From Actinomucor elegans (taxonomy: Eukaryota > Mucoromycota > Mucoromycetes > Mucorales > Mucoraceae): a stretch of DNA of 64,000 nucleotides. A program made the position numbers and the translations under genes. Position 1 is the stretch's first letter. Every line of letters starts with the position of its first letter. The stretch covers positions 1,860,001-1,924,000 of the forward strand of contig JAMSLZ010000001.1 in NCBI GenBank assembly GCA_026027325.1, written 5' to 3'. The notes beneath the pieces were generated by a model. The model had not been told where the DNA came from, did not search any database, and saw only the letters and a list, made by a program, of their open reading frames with translations. Shown here piece by piece: positions 25,405-37,000 of this stretch.

Positions 25405-26433
25405 ATGACCATACTTTCATCAACCAATCAGTTACCATCAATGAAACTACCATCCATCTTTACTAAAGAGGAGTGGACGCCTGTTCAAACTATGATGCCT
25501 GCAGTCGACAAAATGTCAACGGACATTCTTTTACCACCTATCCAAACAACCGTCTCGCTCCCACCCTTGCCTGATTCGCCACCTTATTCATCATGCTCGT
25601 CATTATCAGTTTCATCTCTGCCTTCATCACCCGACTCGGTATCGGGCACGTCCTTTCCTTCTTGTCCCTCTGTGGAAAAGAAGAAAGGGTCTATTCAATC
25701 CTTGCTGAACTCTGGCACTGAACTATTGGCTTTCGAGCAGGATGAAAAGATCAACGGCTACCAAGCCCATTTCAATCAACACCGCCAACGAAAGAAGATT
25801 GCCAAACACCCTTACAGCCGAAAGCAAACAGAAGATAATCGACAGATCAAAGGATTGCGACTCTTTTCCAAGCAAGTATGTGACAAGGTAGCCGAAAAAG
25901 GTATCACAACCTACAACGAAGTAGCTGACGAACTGGCTGCCGAGATTCAGCAGCATAGCACCACGGGTGTCGATCAAAAGAACATCCGTAGGCGCGTTTA
26001 CGATGCTTTGAACGTATTGATGGCTTTGGATATCATCACCAAGGATCGAAAGCAAATCAAATGGCTGGGCATCTCGCATGATCAACAAGAACAAGACCGC
26101 AGTAGTGATCTTGAGCAACAAATCTTGAAAGAGGAATTACGTCGAAACGTCTTGATAGAATCTGTTCAAAGTACGCGACACGTCTTGGATGATACTATCA
26201 ATAAATTAACGCGATTAGAAAAACTGGTCGAACGAAATCAACAAATGCAACAACATAAACAACAAGCAGTTCATTTACCCTTTTTCATGATAACCTCAAA
26301 TCAAAATATTCACACCGACTACGTTCACGGTAAAGAAGCTTCTCTTCAGTTTGGCTCCTCCTGGATGATCTATCAAGATACAGACATTTTGACCAAATTA
26401 TGGCCTTTATCCGCTACTACTGTCGTTTCATAA
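25405..26433 (+). CDS. E2F dimerisation partner (DP family) transcription factor
   Basis: Intronless, 342 residues from the ATG at 25405. This is the first ATG of a frame that is open further upstream, and it follows an A-rich leader. After a Ser/Pro-rich N-terminus (about 1-125), a winged-helix DP DNA-binding domain covers roughly 137-220. It has GLRLFSKQVCDKVAEKG, TYNEVADELA and the hallmark NIRRRVYDALNVLMALDII ending in KWLGI. The heptad-like helix ILKEELRRNVLIESVQ and a marked-box-like segment (HLPFFMI) match the DP dimerisation domain. DP proteins pair with E2F to control G1/S genes. Dikarya generally rely on SBF/MBF instead, whereas early-diverging fungi retain E2F/DP. No E2F partner gene is in this window. 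Confidence 0.93.
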   Translation: MTILSSTNQLPSMKLPSIFTKEEWTPVQTMMPAVDKMSTDILLPPIQTTVSLPPLPDSPPYSSCSSLSVSSLPSSPDSVSGTSFPSCPSVEKKKGSIQSLLNSGTELLAFEQDEKINGYQAHFNQHRQRKKIAKHPYSRKQTEDNRQIKGLRLFSKQVCDKVAEKGITTYNEVADELAAEIQQHSTTGVDQKNIRRRVYDALNVLMALDIITKDRKQIKWLGISHDQQEQDRSSDLEQQILKEELRRNVLIESVQSTRHVLDDTINKLTRLEKLVERNQQMQQHKQQAVHLPFFMITSNQNIHTDYVHGKEASLQFGSSWMIYQDTDILTKLWPLSATTVVS

Positions 26434-29400
26434 ACCAAATCCTCTCGTTTTATATTGTCACTCTTTATTATACCCTTACTTTCCTTGTTACTCTCATTTT
26501 AATAACTAATCTTATATATATATATATATATAATTTATCTACAAAAAAGTATCTATCTATGGTTCCAGAACATATCACTACGCACACACACACTATATAT
26601 ATACACACACACATCTGTATTTACATACCAATCTCCAGTTCCCAATTACTCTCCTCATACTTATAACCTATGCCCGTTTTTTAAAGTTCCTATCTGTAAA
26701 CAATAAACTTTATGTATTTTAATATAATTTTAAGGTTTTTGTTATACATATACATTTCTCTTTGAATAGTCTGGATTTACATTACATATCTAGATTTGAA
26801 GTTGAACTGCTATATAAGGCGTCTTTCAACTTTGGACAACTTGGTAAGCGTATGCATATATTATATAGACTTGGGCATAAAATAAACTGTGATAAAAAAA
26901 AAAGACAAGCGAGTTATGGACATGAATCCTGAAAATCGTTGTTTGCTAAATAGCATATTTTGAATTCACGAGTCGGATCTCAATTTAGCGATATGGTTTG
27001 GGGATAATGTTTGTGATGAAGCCGCGGTTCTAAGCAGTTTTAGGCCTCATCTTGATAAGAAAACATTCCTGCTTTATCACTAAATCTAAGGGAACACGAA
27101 GCTTTTGAGTAGTATGGCTAAAGAACAGTAATTAATAATTGAGGATAATATGTTTGTTATATTAGAGTTCGATTATGGGTTTAATAAATATAGCAGTGTA
27201 CTTTTTACATAAAGCGTTGTTCAGATGTGACATTGATTTGGAATTAGTGAAGAGATCGACAAATCATGATTAGTACTAGCAGGTAATAATGTAAAAAAAA
27301 GAAAAAGAAAAAAAAGCCCACTAAATTTACATTTACATCTGATCGCTAGATATAGTGTAATATCTGTATATTTATTAAATAATAGACAGCTCTAATAGAC
27401 AAAGTACAAGAACTAGTAATCAGATGGGACTTTGGCCAGCATCGGTCAGGAGATCTACAGATCATTCATATCACAACTTATCGCTGAAACATATTATATC
27501 CATCAGCAAATGAGTTAAATAGTAATTCTGCTAAATGAAGAACTTCATTGTGAGCATGAATTGCTATTTGGATGTAACATTTGACCGAGATGAAACGAAA
27601 TTCATGATTACTTAGTGCATGAAGTGCACAAAAAAAAAAAAAACTTACGATTCAAACAGTTTTCAAATCTGGTATCTGAATCTCTATAGAGTCTTCAAAG
27701 ATCACTCAAAAGAATTTAAGTTGCATATATCCTCGACTCTAGATGGCAATGTCTCTTTCTGCAAAAGTTTTTCTCTAAGTTTGCTTCCACACTGGCTATT
27801 GAATTGCTACAAAGGTGCTATATTGAAACTACATATAATCACTTGACTATACATCCCCTTCATCGAAAATTAAAACTATTCAAGTACATTTGAAGGCAGA
27901 AATTCAACGAAGATATGATTACCACGTTAAAAAGGAAGTTGGGAACGACTGTGTTTTTGTTATGGACATCTATTCCGTTGCAAATACTCTGTAGCAAGAA
28001 CCAACGAAAGGCATCGGTGAGAGTTATATGGAATATAAGTTGATTTCTACTACAAAAGAGACTATAACAATTCGATTACGCTGAACGTACGGTTTGTTTA
28101 TTGGTGTAAAAGAAAACACCAAGATCTCTATATTGCACAGCCTGAGATCTATTAAATATTGTATTATTATTGAATGCCGGATTAGATGAGCTGAGATCTT
28201 AAATATGTATAGTACTTTGTATCTTGACACCGCATAGTATCGTCTAGATACATGCTCATATTAAAGATTGTATGTTAATTACTTCCCAAAACCATCAATC
28301 GGATTCAGAAGACTGATGAAGAAATACGTATTTAATTGATGAGTTTTGAATAAGTCAATGCTGTCCCTTTTATGAGCATCACAGTTTTATGGATTTCAAA
28401 GAAATACTGAACCCACGGCCATATCGAAGAAAAAATAATCCTGAAGTTATTTGCCATGGTTTATCAATAATTATCAAAAATTTTCACTAATTTTTTTTTT
28501 ATCTCTTAGATGTACAAATCAAGATTGCAAAGTGATTATGCGAACTGGTTCAGGTGCTGAAGAATCTTGTAAGCATTTATGGAACTAGGATTTGATAGCG
28601 AGCCTAAATATGATTCATATAATATGTAGCTAACGCTTAAATGACGAAATACCTGAGAAATTCCAGCGTGCTAAAACTCAAAAATGAGACCTAACTAGAA
28701 GACAAAAATCAGAAGAACATGAACATGAACAGCGACAATCTTTACCTAGAGCCCTGTAAACACCCAATACAGTTATCGCTGTTTTGCTCAAGATACACTT
28801 TTGGTAAGATTGAACTTAAATAGCTTGGTATTTTGTTTGCCAATATTCACTTGCTTTTTTTTTGCGCCTTTTATCATTAAAGAGCAAGTTTTATATTAAT
28901 GATATATTAATTTTTTTCTTTTATTTATTATATCTTTTGTACCAATTTTTCTTCTACTTTTGCACAAAGTTTGTTTTTGCTTCTATGTTAAATGTTTTTT
29001 TTTACTTGTACGAATTGTTTTCTCCAAAGTATACCAACAATTTCTGAATAGTAAAAGCAGCCTTGTGACAGCAGTAATTAAATGCTCAAATTGAGTTGTA
29101 ACCCGTAATTTTTGGCTGGCGTAGAACTTTCAAAATTACTGGATGTAATCCTTTATTCTTAATTAATCTGAGCGCTGTACTTTTTTTGTAAATTTCAGAC
29201 GTTCTTTAAATTTTTCCAATTATAATTTCTGAAACTGGCGTTACAGTACTCGAGCCAATAAAAAAGCATTACTTTTTAGGATGTCGGAAGCTCACGAAAA
29301 CCATTGGCTGCTGGATTCGAGAATTTAAAATGAAACATATTTTAGGATCGCCTGGGCCCATTCTTTTTGATACAATTGTGACACCGGGAGATGAAAGCAG

Positions 29401-30055
29401 TATTAATTGCCAACCAGGAGCAATCGCCGAAAGCAGTGATGATAATTTTATAAACATCGATTTCGTTTAATCTTGGTCAAATGTTACATCCGAATAGCAA
29501 TTCATGTTCGCAATGAAGTTCTGCATTTAGCAGAGTTACTATTTAACTCATTTGTTGATGGGTATAAAATGTTTCAGCGATGAGTTGTGATGTAAATGAT
29601 TTGTGGATCTCGTAATCAATACTAATAAAAAATCCCATTTAACTATCAGTTCTTATGCAAAATGTATTGCTTTGTCTATGAGAACCATCTATTAGGTTAT
29701 ATCTAACAATTAAATGCAAATATAGCTTTTTTTTTAAAAAAAAAAACTCCCTCTTTACATATTACCTACTAATGCCAATCATATTTTATCCATCTCTTCA
29801 CTAAATCTAAATTAATGTCACATCTGAATAATACTTTATATGAAAAGCGCGCCACTATGTCTATTAAACTATTGTTAATGAGTATATTTCTATAACTGAA
29901 CATCATTCAAAAGCAAATGGGTAGATTGTTCAGAGGATACTTTTCTACTATGCTAATGATATTTTTCATATGCGCTTACATAAGACAAACGTTACACACG
30001 TAATGCCTCACCTTATATTTTCTCACACGGATGAATTCTTTCTAGTCTTCTCCAA
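26434..30055. other. Intergenic spacer with TIR-like element
   Basis: About 3.6 kb. The first part is an AT-rich 3' flank with a TA microsatellite (26515-26532) and CA repeats. A segment 27381-29694 is bounded by inverted arms described separately; its interior is AT-rich with only short open frames. No protein gene is supported. Confidence 0.65.
27381..29694. mobile_element. Possible non-autonomous element bounded by long inverted repeats
   Basis: The left arm 27381-27601 and right arm 29460-29694 are inverted copies. The inner 140 bp (27465-27601 against 29460-29603) agree at about 90 percent by eye, sharing CAAATGAGTTAAATAGTAA, GAACTTCATTG and GGATGTAACATTTGACC. The outer parts are more diverged. 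Both arms contain the dispersed-repeat core. The 1.9-kb interior shows no transposase-like frame. The layout fits a non-autonomous terminal-inverted-repeat element or two inverted insertions of one repeat. No target-site duplication could be fixed. Confidence 0.5.
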
Positions 30056-31258
30056 ATGACAGTATTAACAAACGAACAATTAGCTCAGGTAAAAGTTTCT
30101 CTTACAACGAAAAGCGAATAACTTACCCACATTGTGTCCTAGTTTGATCGAGATGGGTACATTTTTATTAATTTAAAAAGCTTCTATTCAGTTATACTCA
30201 TTTCCTATTTACAGTTGTCTGGTCATACACGACTTTTTCTCCACCACCAAGGCAGAAGAATTAAAGGCTCGAGCAAAGGAATTACTTACCAGCTTTTCGC
30301 TGGAAGGCCATCCAATGACCAAATTTAGTACAGGCACAGACGAGAGCGAAAAACACGTAGGCGACGCTTACTTTTTAGAATCTGGAGATAAGATTCGATT
30401 TTTTTTTGAAGAAGGCGCGTTTGATGAACAAGGAAAACTAAAGATACCCAAGGAGCGAGCCATTAATAAGATAGGTCATGGTAAGTTTTGTCTGCGGTAT
30501 AAATTTTGATTGGTGGTTTTAACAGTTTACACGCAAGGCTTGCATATGCTGGATCCTGCATTCAAGGATTTTTCAACCAACGAGACGATTTCTTCCATGA
30601 CTAGGGAACTTGGGTTTAAATCACCTCAGGTACTTCAGTCCATGTTGATTTTCAAGGTAAAAAGATGATAAAAATGAGCGCAAAAGAGTTTTTGCTAACA
30701 AATGCATTCATAGCAACCTTATATTGGTGGATTAGGTAACAGTCTATGCTCAAATTCATAAAGAAAAAGAAAGGCTCATTTTCTTGAAAAACAGTTCCTT
30801 CTCATCAAGACTCATCCTTTTTATACACTGAACCTCTCTCAGCTGTTGGATTTTGGTTCGCATTAGAAGATTGCACTGAAACAAATGGATGTCTTTGGTT
30901 CATCCCTGGTTCACATAAAGGTATGTATGATATTAAACTTGAGCTTCATATAGCCTCGACTAATGATACCACGATAGATACTCCCATTAGTAGACGTTTT
31001 ATTCGTGATCCAAACGGATCAGGTACTATCTTTACTGGTGAAGACACTTTAAAAATCGATGAATCAAAATACGTCAAATGCGAAGTCAAGGCTGGTGCTC
31101 TGGTGCTAATCCATGGTAGTGTCGTCCACAAATCAGCACCCAATTACTCTAAAAACTCCCGTTACATTTATACTTTTCATGTGATCGAAGGAGAAGCCAA
31201 CTACCCTTCTGATAATTGGCTTCAACCTTCCAATGGTCAATCTTTTACACATGTATAA
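30056..31258 (+). CDS. Phytanoyl-CoA dioxygenase (PhyH) family 2-oxoglutarate/Fe(II) oxygenase
   Basis: Six exons: 30056-30088, 30143-30156, 30215-30480, 30526-30656, 30714-30735, 30795-31258, giving 309 residues. The 14-nt second exon and 22-nt fifth exon are placed because they restore FDRDGCLVIHDFFS and the QPYIGGLVPSHQD segment. The iron ligands are visible as HQD (His and Asp) and a distal His within LIHGSVVHKSAPN; the Arg in NSRYIYTFH fits 2-oxoglutarate binding. It resembles the PHYHD1 branch more than peroxisomal PHYH. The substrate is unknown, and no C-terminal SKL-type signal is seen (it ends THV). An in-frame 33-nt stretch (30921-30953) has intron-like ends but is short for an intron, so it is kept as coding. 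Confidence 0.85.
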
Positions 31259-31700
31259 AATAAACGAATGTTTTTTAATAGAATGACTCGTTTTAATCAT
31301 ATATTACTTTTGTGGATGTGATATTACATTATGATCGGGAAAGATCACTTGGGATGCTTGTTTGTTGACCAATATTACTCCAAGAGAGTAAACACTTTCT
31401 GCTGTAGGAGTTTCTTGACATCTCCCTACAAGTAATTATTATTATAAAATTGTGCTCTTTAGGAAGAGTGCTCTTGGCTCTATCTATTTCTCAGCTTATA
31501 AAGTATCCTGCTGGTTTATTGTTGTAGATTTAATTTTATGATTGAACGTAATATAGTGTGCCATGATGATGGTGAATGATGATGAGGACCTATATTTTTA
31601 TATTCAGCTAACCAATGAAAAAAAGCATGCGATTAAAACAAGTAAATCGAGGGCAAGTAAGAGCGCAAGGTCTTTTCTCCCTTGCGTGATTCGAATAGAA
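31259..31700. other. Spacer between PhyH and small acidic protein gene
   Basis: About 440 bp of AT-rich sequence. A frame from ATG 31563 runs into the next gene, so its translation start could lie upstream of the one chosen. Otherwise nothing is seen. Confidence 0.5.
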
Positions 31701-32289
31701 ATGGAACAACGCATTCAACAATTCCATGATGACACAAAGACGATACCCAAGCCTCCTACTGCTAAAACGCTGAAACAAATGAACACATTGAAAAAGTTCA
31801 TTTTCAAAAATCAGGTATAATGACAGGTCTCTCGCGTGAATGGTCCATTCATTGATGCTTGGGAGCACACAGGACTATAGATTTTCGGATAAAGAGAAAA
31901 ACAAGTTGTTTGCTTGCATAGAAGCTTATTTTACAGTGTTTGATCGAAGGTAGTTGACATATCCGAACGACCGATTTGAAGTTTTAACTTTTTTTTTCTT
32001 CCTTCTTTTACAGTGGTTTGACAGATCAAAGTGCATTTGATTTGATTACTGATGCTCTTAAGGTGCCTATTTTCACAACGAAGCAAAAGAGCAAGCTATT
32101 AAAATGGTACTTTAGCCTGTGATATGTGATTTAATAGACGATTGACTAGATATTTTTGTGTGCAGGTATGAAGAAATCTTAGCCAAGGAGGAACAAGGTG
32201 AACCCGAGAAAAAGAAGGTTCATGAAAGCGAAAATGAAGAAGAAAATTATGATGATTTTGATTGGGATGCGTTTGAAAAAGAAGCTTGA
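31701..32289 (+). CDS. Small protein of unknown function with acidic C-terminus
   Basis: Four exons: 31701-31814, 31873-31949, 32014-32106, 32166-32289, giving 135 residues. All joins use GT/AG and keep one frame to TGA at 32287-32289, which supports a real gene. The N-terminal third is basic and helical; the middle (DYRFSDKEKNKLFACIEAYF, then a second helical stretch ending LLKWYEEIL) looks like a compact helical domain; the C-terminus is acidic, ending in DFDWDAFEKEA. No family is recognised. The same frame is open to an ATG at 31563, which would add 46 residues; 31701 is preferred because the added part looks non-conserved, but this is weak. Confidence 0.65.
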
Positions 32290-32821
32290 TTCCTTTTATA
32301 ACGTTAGTCAAATAAAACCTCATGCTTGAGATTATATGTTTCTGTTCCACTGCGTCTAATGTGATACTGGGCGATTGCATGAATCTGGCACCTAAAGCAG
32401 TATCAGGGCTCGTCTTTTTTTTTTTAACACCCATCCATATTCTCATTGTATGTACCACGAGATATCTAGATGTTAGAACGTGCAAAGATTGAGACCGACA
32501 GGCCGGCATGACATCATGAACTATTATACAGAAAAAACTGTCAATCTGCTGTGTATACCGTTACGGTAATATAGCTATTATGTAAAAGAGAATATTCTCG
32601 AAGAGCATAAAGGGGGGTAACAGTGAAGGTTTTATTATTAGGCGTGTTGTATTAAATGGATTATTAATTATTTTAGGTGTACTACTACAGAAGATAGAAG
32701 AATTTAAAAAAGAACAATATTAGGAGAAAAAAAGTGACTATAAAGTAAATGTATATGTAAAAGAAGTATGTGGAATTCCAGCAAGAAGAAGAATTGAAAG
32801 AGTAGACTAAAGGATGATCTA
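32290..32821. other. Convergent 3' spacer
   Basis: About 530 bp between the stop codons of two convergent genes. It is AT-rich with poly-T and probably holds both 3' UTRs; no gene is seen. Confidence 0.5.
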
Positions 32822-34054
32822 TTAAACAATGGTTTCCTGTAATGAATGTTTTTTTTCAGCCATACTTGCAGGTTTACGATTTTGCCAGACACCGTTTTCG
32901 TCAAAGATACGAAGGGCGCGAAGACGAATATCAAGGCCATCTACATACATAAAGACCCACATCAACCATTTTTGGCCCAAAGGACGTGGCTGCCAAGTAA
33001 GGTACTGGTACATGCGTGCCGCATCGCCAGAGTGAAGTTGAGTGTTAAATAAATCGAATGTTGAGTGTTTTGTGAAACCAAACATATAGCGCATCGAAGC
33101 CTCTTGCACATAACGCAAGTAGATATCCCATGCAGTGTAGGTGATATCTATTGAATAGGTTACTTTTTAGTATGTGAGAAAAAAAAAGGCACTTACAAAT
33201 GGCCAAGACAACATCCACCGTATAATGAAAACGCGTAAACAGGATCATCAAGATACCTGCAGTAGCCACGGCATAAAGGACCCAGCTAAAAGGCCTTCTC
33301 AATCTAGAATGAGCACGCCAGACCATACAGCAAGAGACCATCATGGAGGTGTGACCCGAAAAGATATTATCAGTACAAGTCAAGGCAGTACCGCCTATCA
33401 CCTCTGAGATAAATCCGAACCGTTCTCCGACAGTGCCAGTTAATTCAATCTCTGGTGGACGACACTCATCAATCAAAGAAGAAGGCAAAGTAGTAACCAG
33501 TAATGTGATGCCTCGGAAGACGTAAATGAATCCCATGATAAACGTAAAGCGACGCAAGAGCATGAAACGAGTCGTCCAATCCGGTGATTGTATTGCGAAA
33601 CCCACCACTGTATAGATGATGGTGATGGTCAGTAAGTAATTTACAATCTGTGTATTTTGAATTCTGGGAAATGCATCGTGCAGTAGGTCACCAAGGGGGT
33701 GCTGTATAAGACGTTAGTGATGTATCTCGAGTGACTTGATGCAAAGCTTACCTTACTAATAGTGGAAGAGTTGTGATAACGCATATCAGAGAGTTGGGCC
33801 ATAAACATCTCGATGAAACCACAAATCATAAACCAAAAGACGACAAGGATCAGACGAAGAAATTCATGGTTCAAGATAATATCTCGAACATCTCGCAAAG
33901 TTCTGATTTTTACAGGTGGAGCTAATCTCAAGGGAATATAAGCGATTTTTTGCTGTTCGTGGGTTGAAATAGCCACACTTGCAGGCGCTTCTTTGGCTCC
34001 AATGTTATATAGATCACTAGACAGGAAAAGCTTGGAGAGACGTTTTTGATACAT
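32822..34054 (-). CDS. Sphingomyelin-synthase-family (PAP2_C) membrane enzyme
   Basis: Three exons on the minus strand: 34054-33752, 33701-33197, 33147-32822, giving 377 residues. The ATG at 34054 is the first in frame. Several membrane helices are visible, starting with FLRLILVVFWFMICGFIEMF. The catalytic signatures of the sphingomyelin synthase family are present: CTDNIFSGHT (first His) and RFHYTVDVVLA (second His and Asp), with HPLGDLLHD upstream. Family members transfer a phospho-headgroup to ceramide at the Golgi or plasma membrane, making sphingomyelin, ethanolamine-phosphoceramide or inositol-phosphoceramide. The headgroup used here cannot be read from sequence. This is not the Aur1-type IPC synthase common in Dikarya. 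The last 70 residues are soluble and end basic/acidic. Confidence 0.88.
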
Positions 34055-37000
34055 CGAAAGCAAACGAAGGAGGGAAAAAGAACGTGGGGGATCAGAAAAT
34101 GTGTCTTTTTAAATATGAAATGTAGCACAAAGACTGATATTTCAGGATCCACAAAGGGGGCCACTGTCCATTAAGTTGACTTTTTTTTTTCATTATCTTG
34201 AGTGATAATCAAATGCATGTATTCGAATTGGTTTGTATGAAACACTATCATATCAGGAAAGCCTTTTAGCCAAGAAAAGTAGGTAGAGAAAAATGTTGTT
34301 ACTGTCTCAGATAAATCAAAAAAAAAAGTTGTAAAATCATTTGAAACAAAATAGGCTTCTCATTTACCATCGGATAGACTATCGAAATACGAAATCAAGC
34401 AGTCGAATCATAGCCATTGCGCACCGGAAGACCTCACGATGGTTTGTCATGTACTTGTCTGCACCAAAAAGAAGAAAAGCTTTTAATAGCAGGCACCAAT
34501 CAAACTCATCTGTACTACTGTAACTTAGCATTTGGATTAGAATGTATATTTATTAGATTTTGTGATCCGTCCAACAACTGAAACTCGAAAGCAATTTAGA
34601 ATATGACAAAAAAAAAAGAAAGAATAAAAATACGAGACTATATCTTTTAGTATCTCTCTTTTTTTTTTTTGCTTCCACGTTACCTAAATGTTATAAGTGG
34701 ATGGGGTTCATAAATATTAATAGCGGGAAACTAGTAGCAATTTACTGATTTTGAATTAGGTTTTAGTAGTGAAAAAAAAAGAGGAGAAAATGCATAGTAT
34801 AGTCTTGATTTCAAGAAGATGCCGACAAAAAAAAACAGCTGAAAAAAACCCCGTCTTCGTTTAAGCATCTATCTGCTAGCATCGCCGTGAAAGACTTTAA
34901 GGGCACTGAGTTGATATAGCGTTCCGCCAACAAAAAAGACACATTTAGCCGTTGTTATTGATTCAATTAGTATAAATAGAACGTACAGTGTATTGGTATT
35001 ACTGCCCAAAAATCACTCAGGTAACTTGCTTGTCCCCGGGTCTCCTTGGCAAAACAATGAATGCCTATTATGAATCTCGGCGCACTTATTTTTAACATTC
35101 TGTAACTTCCTTTGCTATAATATTCATATTATGAACAAACTATATATAGTGATTGCCTTCCAAGAACAACTTCTCGAGAATTCTGTTTTGCGGACCACTC
35201 CAAAGGAACTCCGTCTGTGTATCTAGGCAAGACTAGCATGTTTAGTGGCTGAAAGCTTGCTGAGCAATGAAATCAGAAGAATCGCCTACACACAGACTAG
35301 AAATTATTAAGATCAGATTAGAATGAGACAATTGCAAAATAGCTTCTGGTTAACGTGATTGATCAAATAGGTGTAATTGCTCTGAAACTGCGCCTTGTAT
35401 CTATTACTTGTATACTTGTGCTACTGATATTTTGATTACGTATAGATCTAATGAGGTGCATGGTTGATCGTTGTTGCAAAAAGATTACGCGTGCTTGATT
35501 TGTGCGTATTAGGTAACAACAGTTGAGAGTCAATCAGCCATGCCGAAAGGACCGTTCATCAATAATGATTAATATGTATCAATCGTCTAGACACTGTATC
35601 AAATAGAAGGTTCCTAATGAAATAACCTTTTGGAACAATGAAAGCCCACAAATGTAAACACGTAAAAGTGGCCTCGTGTCATTTTAAAAGTATCACAAAT
35701 AGACTTATCATACAAACATATAGACGGGAACTGGAATTATGTATGGTCTATACTATAACGGCATGGTAGTCATAGGCAACGATTTCATATCCATTCGTTT
35801 GCCACACATATAGAAATAGCAATATTAAACTATAAAATTACCCAAATGTAGTAAGCTAATATAACAGTGCAGTAGTACCACCTTACAAGTGCTCAGAAAA
35901 CCAAAACTAGCAGTTACTCAAATGGTGCGCAGCTACCGTTACAAATTCAATTACTCGGCATTCAATGGCCAAGACTTGCGGCTACCAACGTGAATGTACG
36001 CATAAAACAATCAACGTCCGCAATTATGTGCAACACTATCAAAACAAGAGTTGACTTTCACACACTGTAACTTGGATCGGATCAAGGGTGTAACATGCCT
36101 CGGGTTAAGCATTTCTTGGTATTAACTGCATCGCTAATGTACTAAATATATTTCGATTAAACTACAACGCAAAAAAAGGAAAAAAAGAAAAAAGAAGAAA
36201 AAATCTTGGGAGGTGAGCCAAGTACATGTGATGGGTATGCTTGGCGCATTACTTAGCATTGGCACTTGCTTCATTGGATAGCTCTTACACAAAGTTAAAA
36301 TAGATAGTCTGTTCTAAAAGAAGATTTACAAAACCAGTAAGAACAATTCATTACTTTGACAGGCTTTACTATCAAAAACACCTAATTAAATGCTCTTTTG
36401 TGGACTCATAATTCTTTTTTAATTTATATATATATATATATATACATTCAAAGCCTGCTGTATGGTTTGGGCTTCAGCTGTTTAGAAAGAGATTTCGTTA
36501 GTTGGTTACAGTTCAATTTGGGTAGTACTTTTAGAAAGTACAGATGTACTTGTTGATTTGTATATCTTATTATTCTCGAATATCCACCTGGAGGCAGCAA
36601 TGAATGAATCGTCCAATAACAGGAAAGCTGTGATACAGGCACGACAGGCTAGAGATAGAAACTCTAAATACTACTATTTAATACAGGTCAAACAAATGCA
36701 GTTATTCATTTTATATATGCGTAATGTATCAGATGTGGTATTGAACAGGGATCTGTTGAGAGATCTAATCATTAGATCGAAATGCATGAAATGCATGTGT
36801 CGTATTACTAATCGCTCTAGATGATACAATATTCACTACGTCTCAGTTTAATAATATTTCTAGTAGGTCCAGTACTTTATCCTAGACATGTATCATGCGT
36901 TATATGCGAAATTTAACCACAAAAAATTGAGAGATCAATAAGTCTTTTTTGTACGAAAATCTTGCAATGTTCTATCAGTTATTTGCATAAATGCAGCGTG

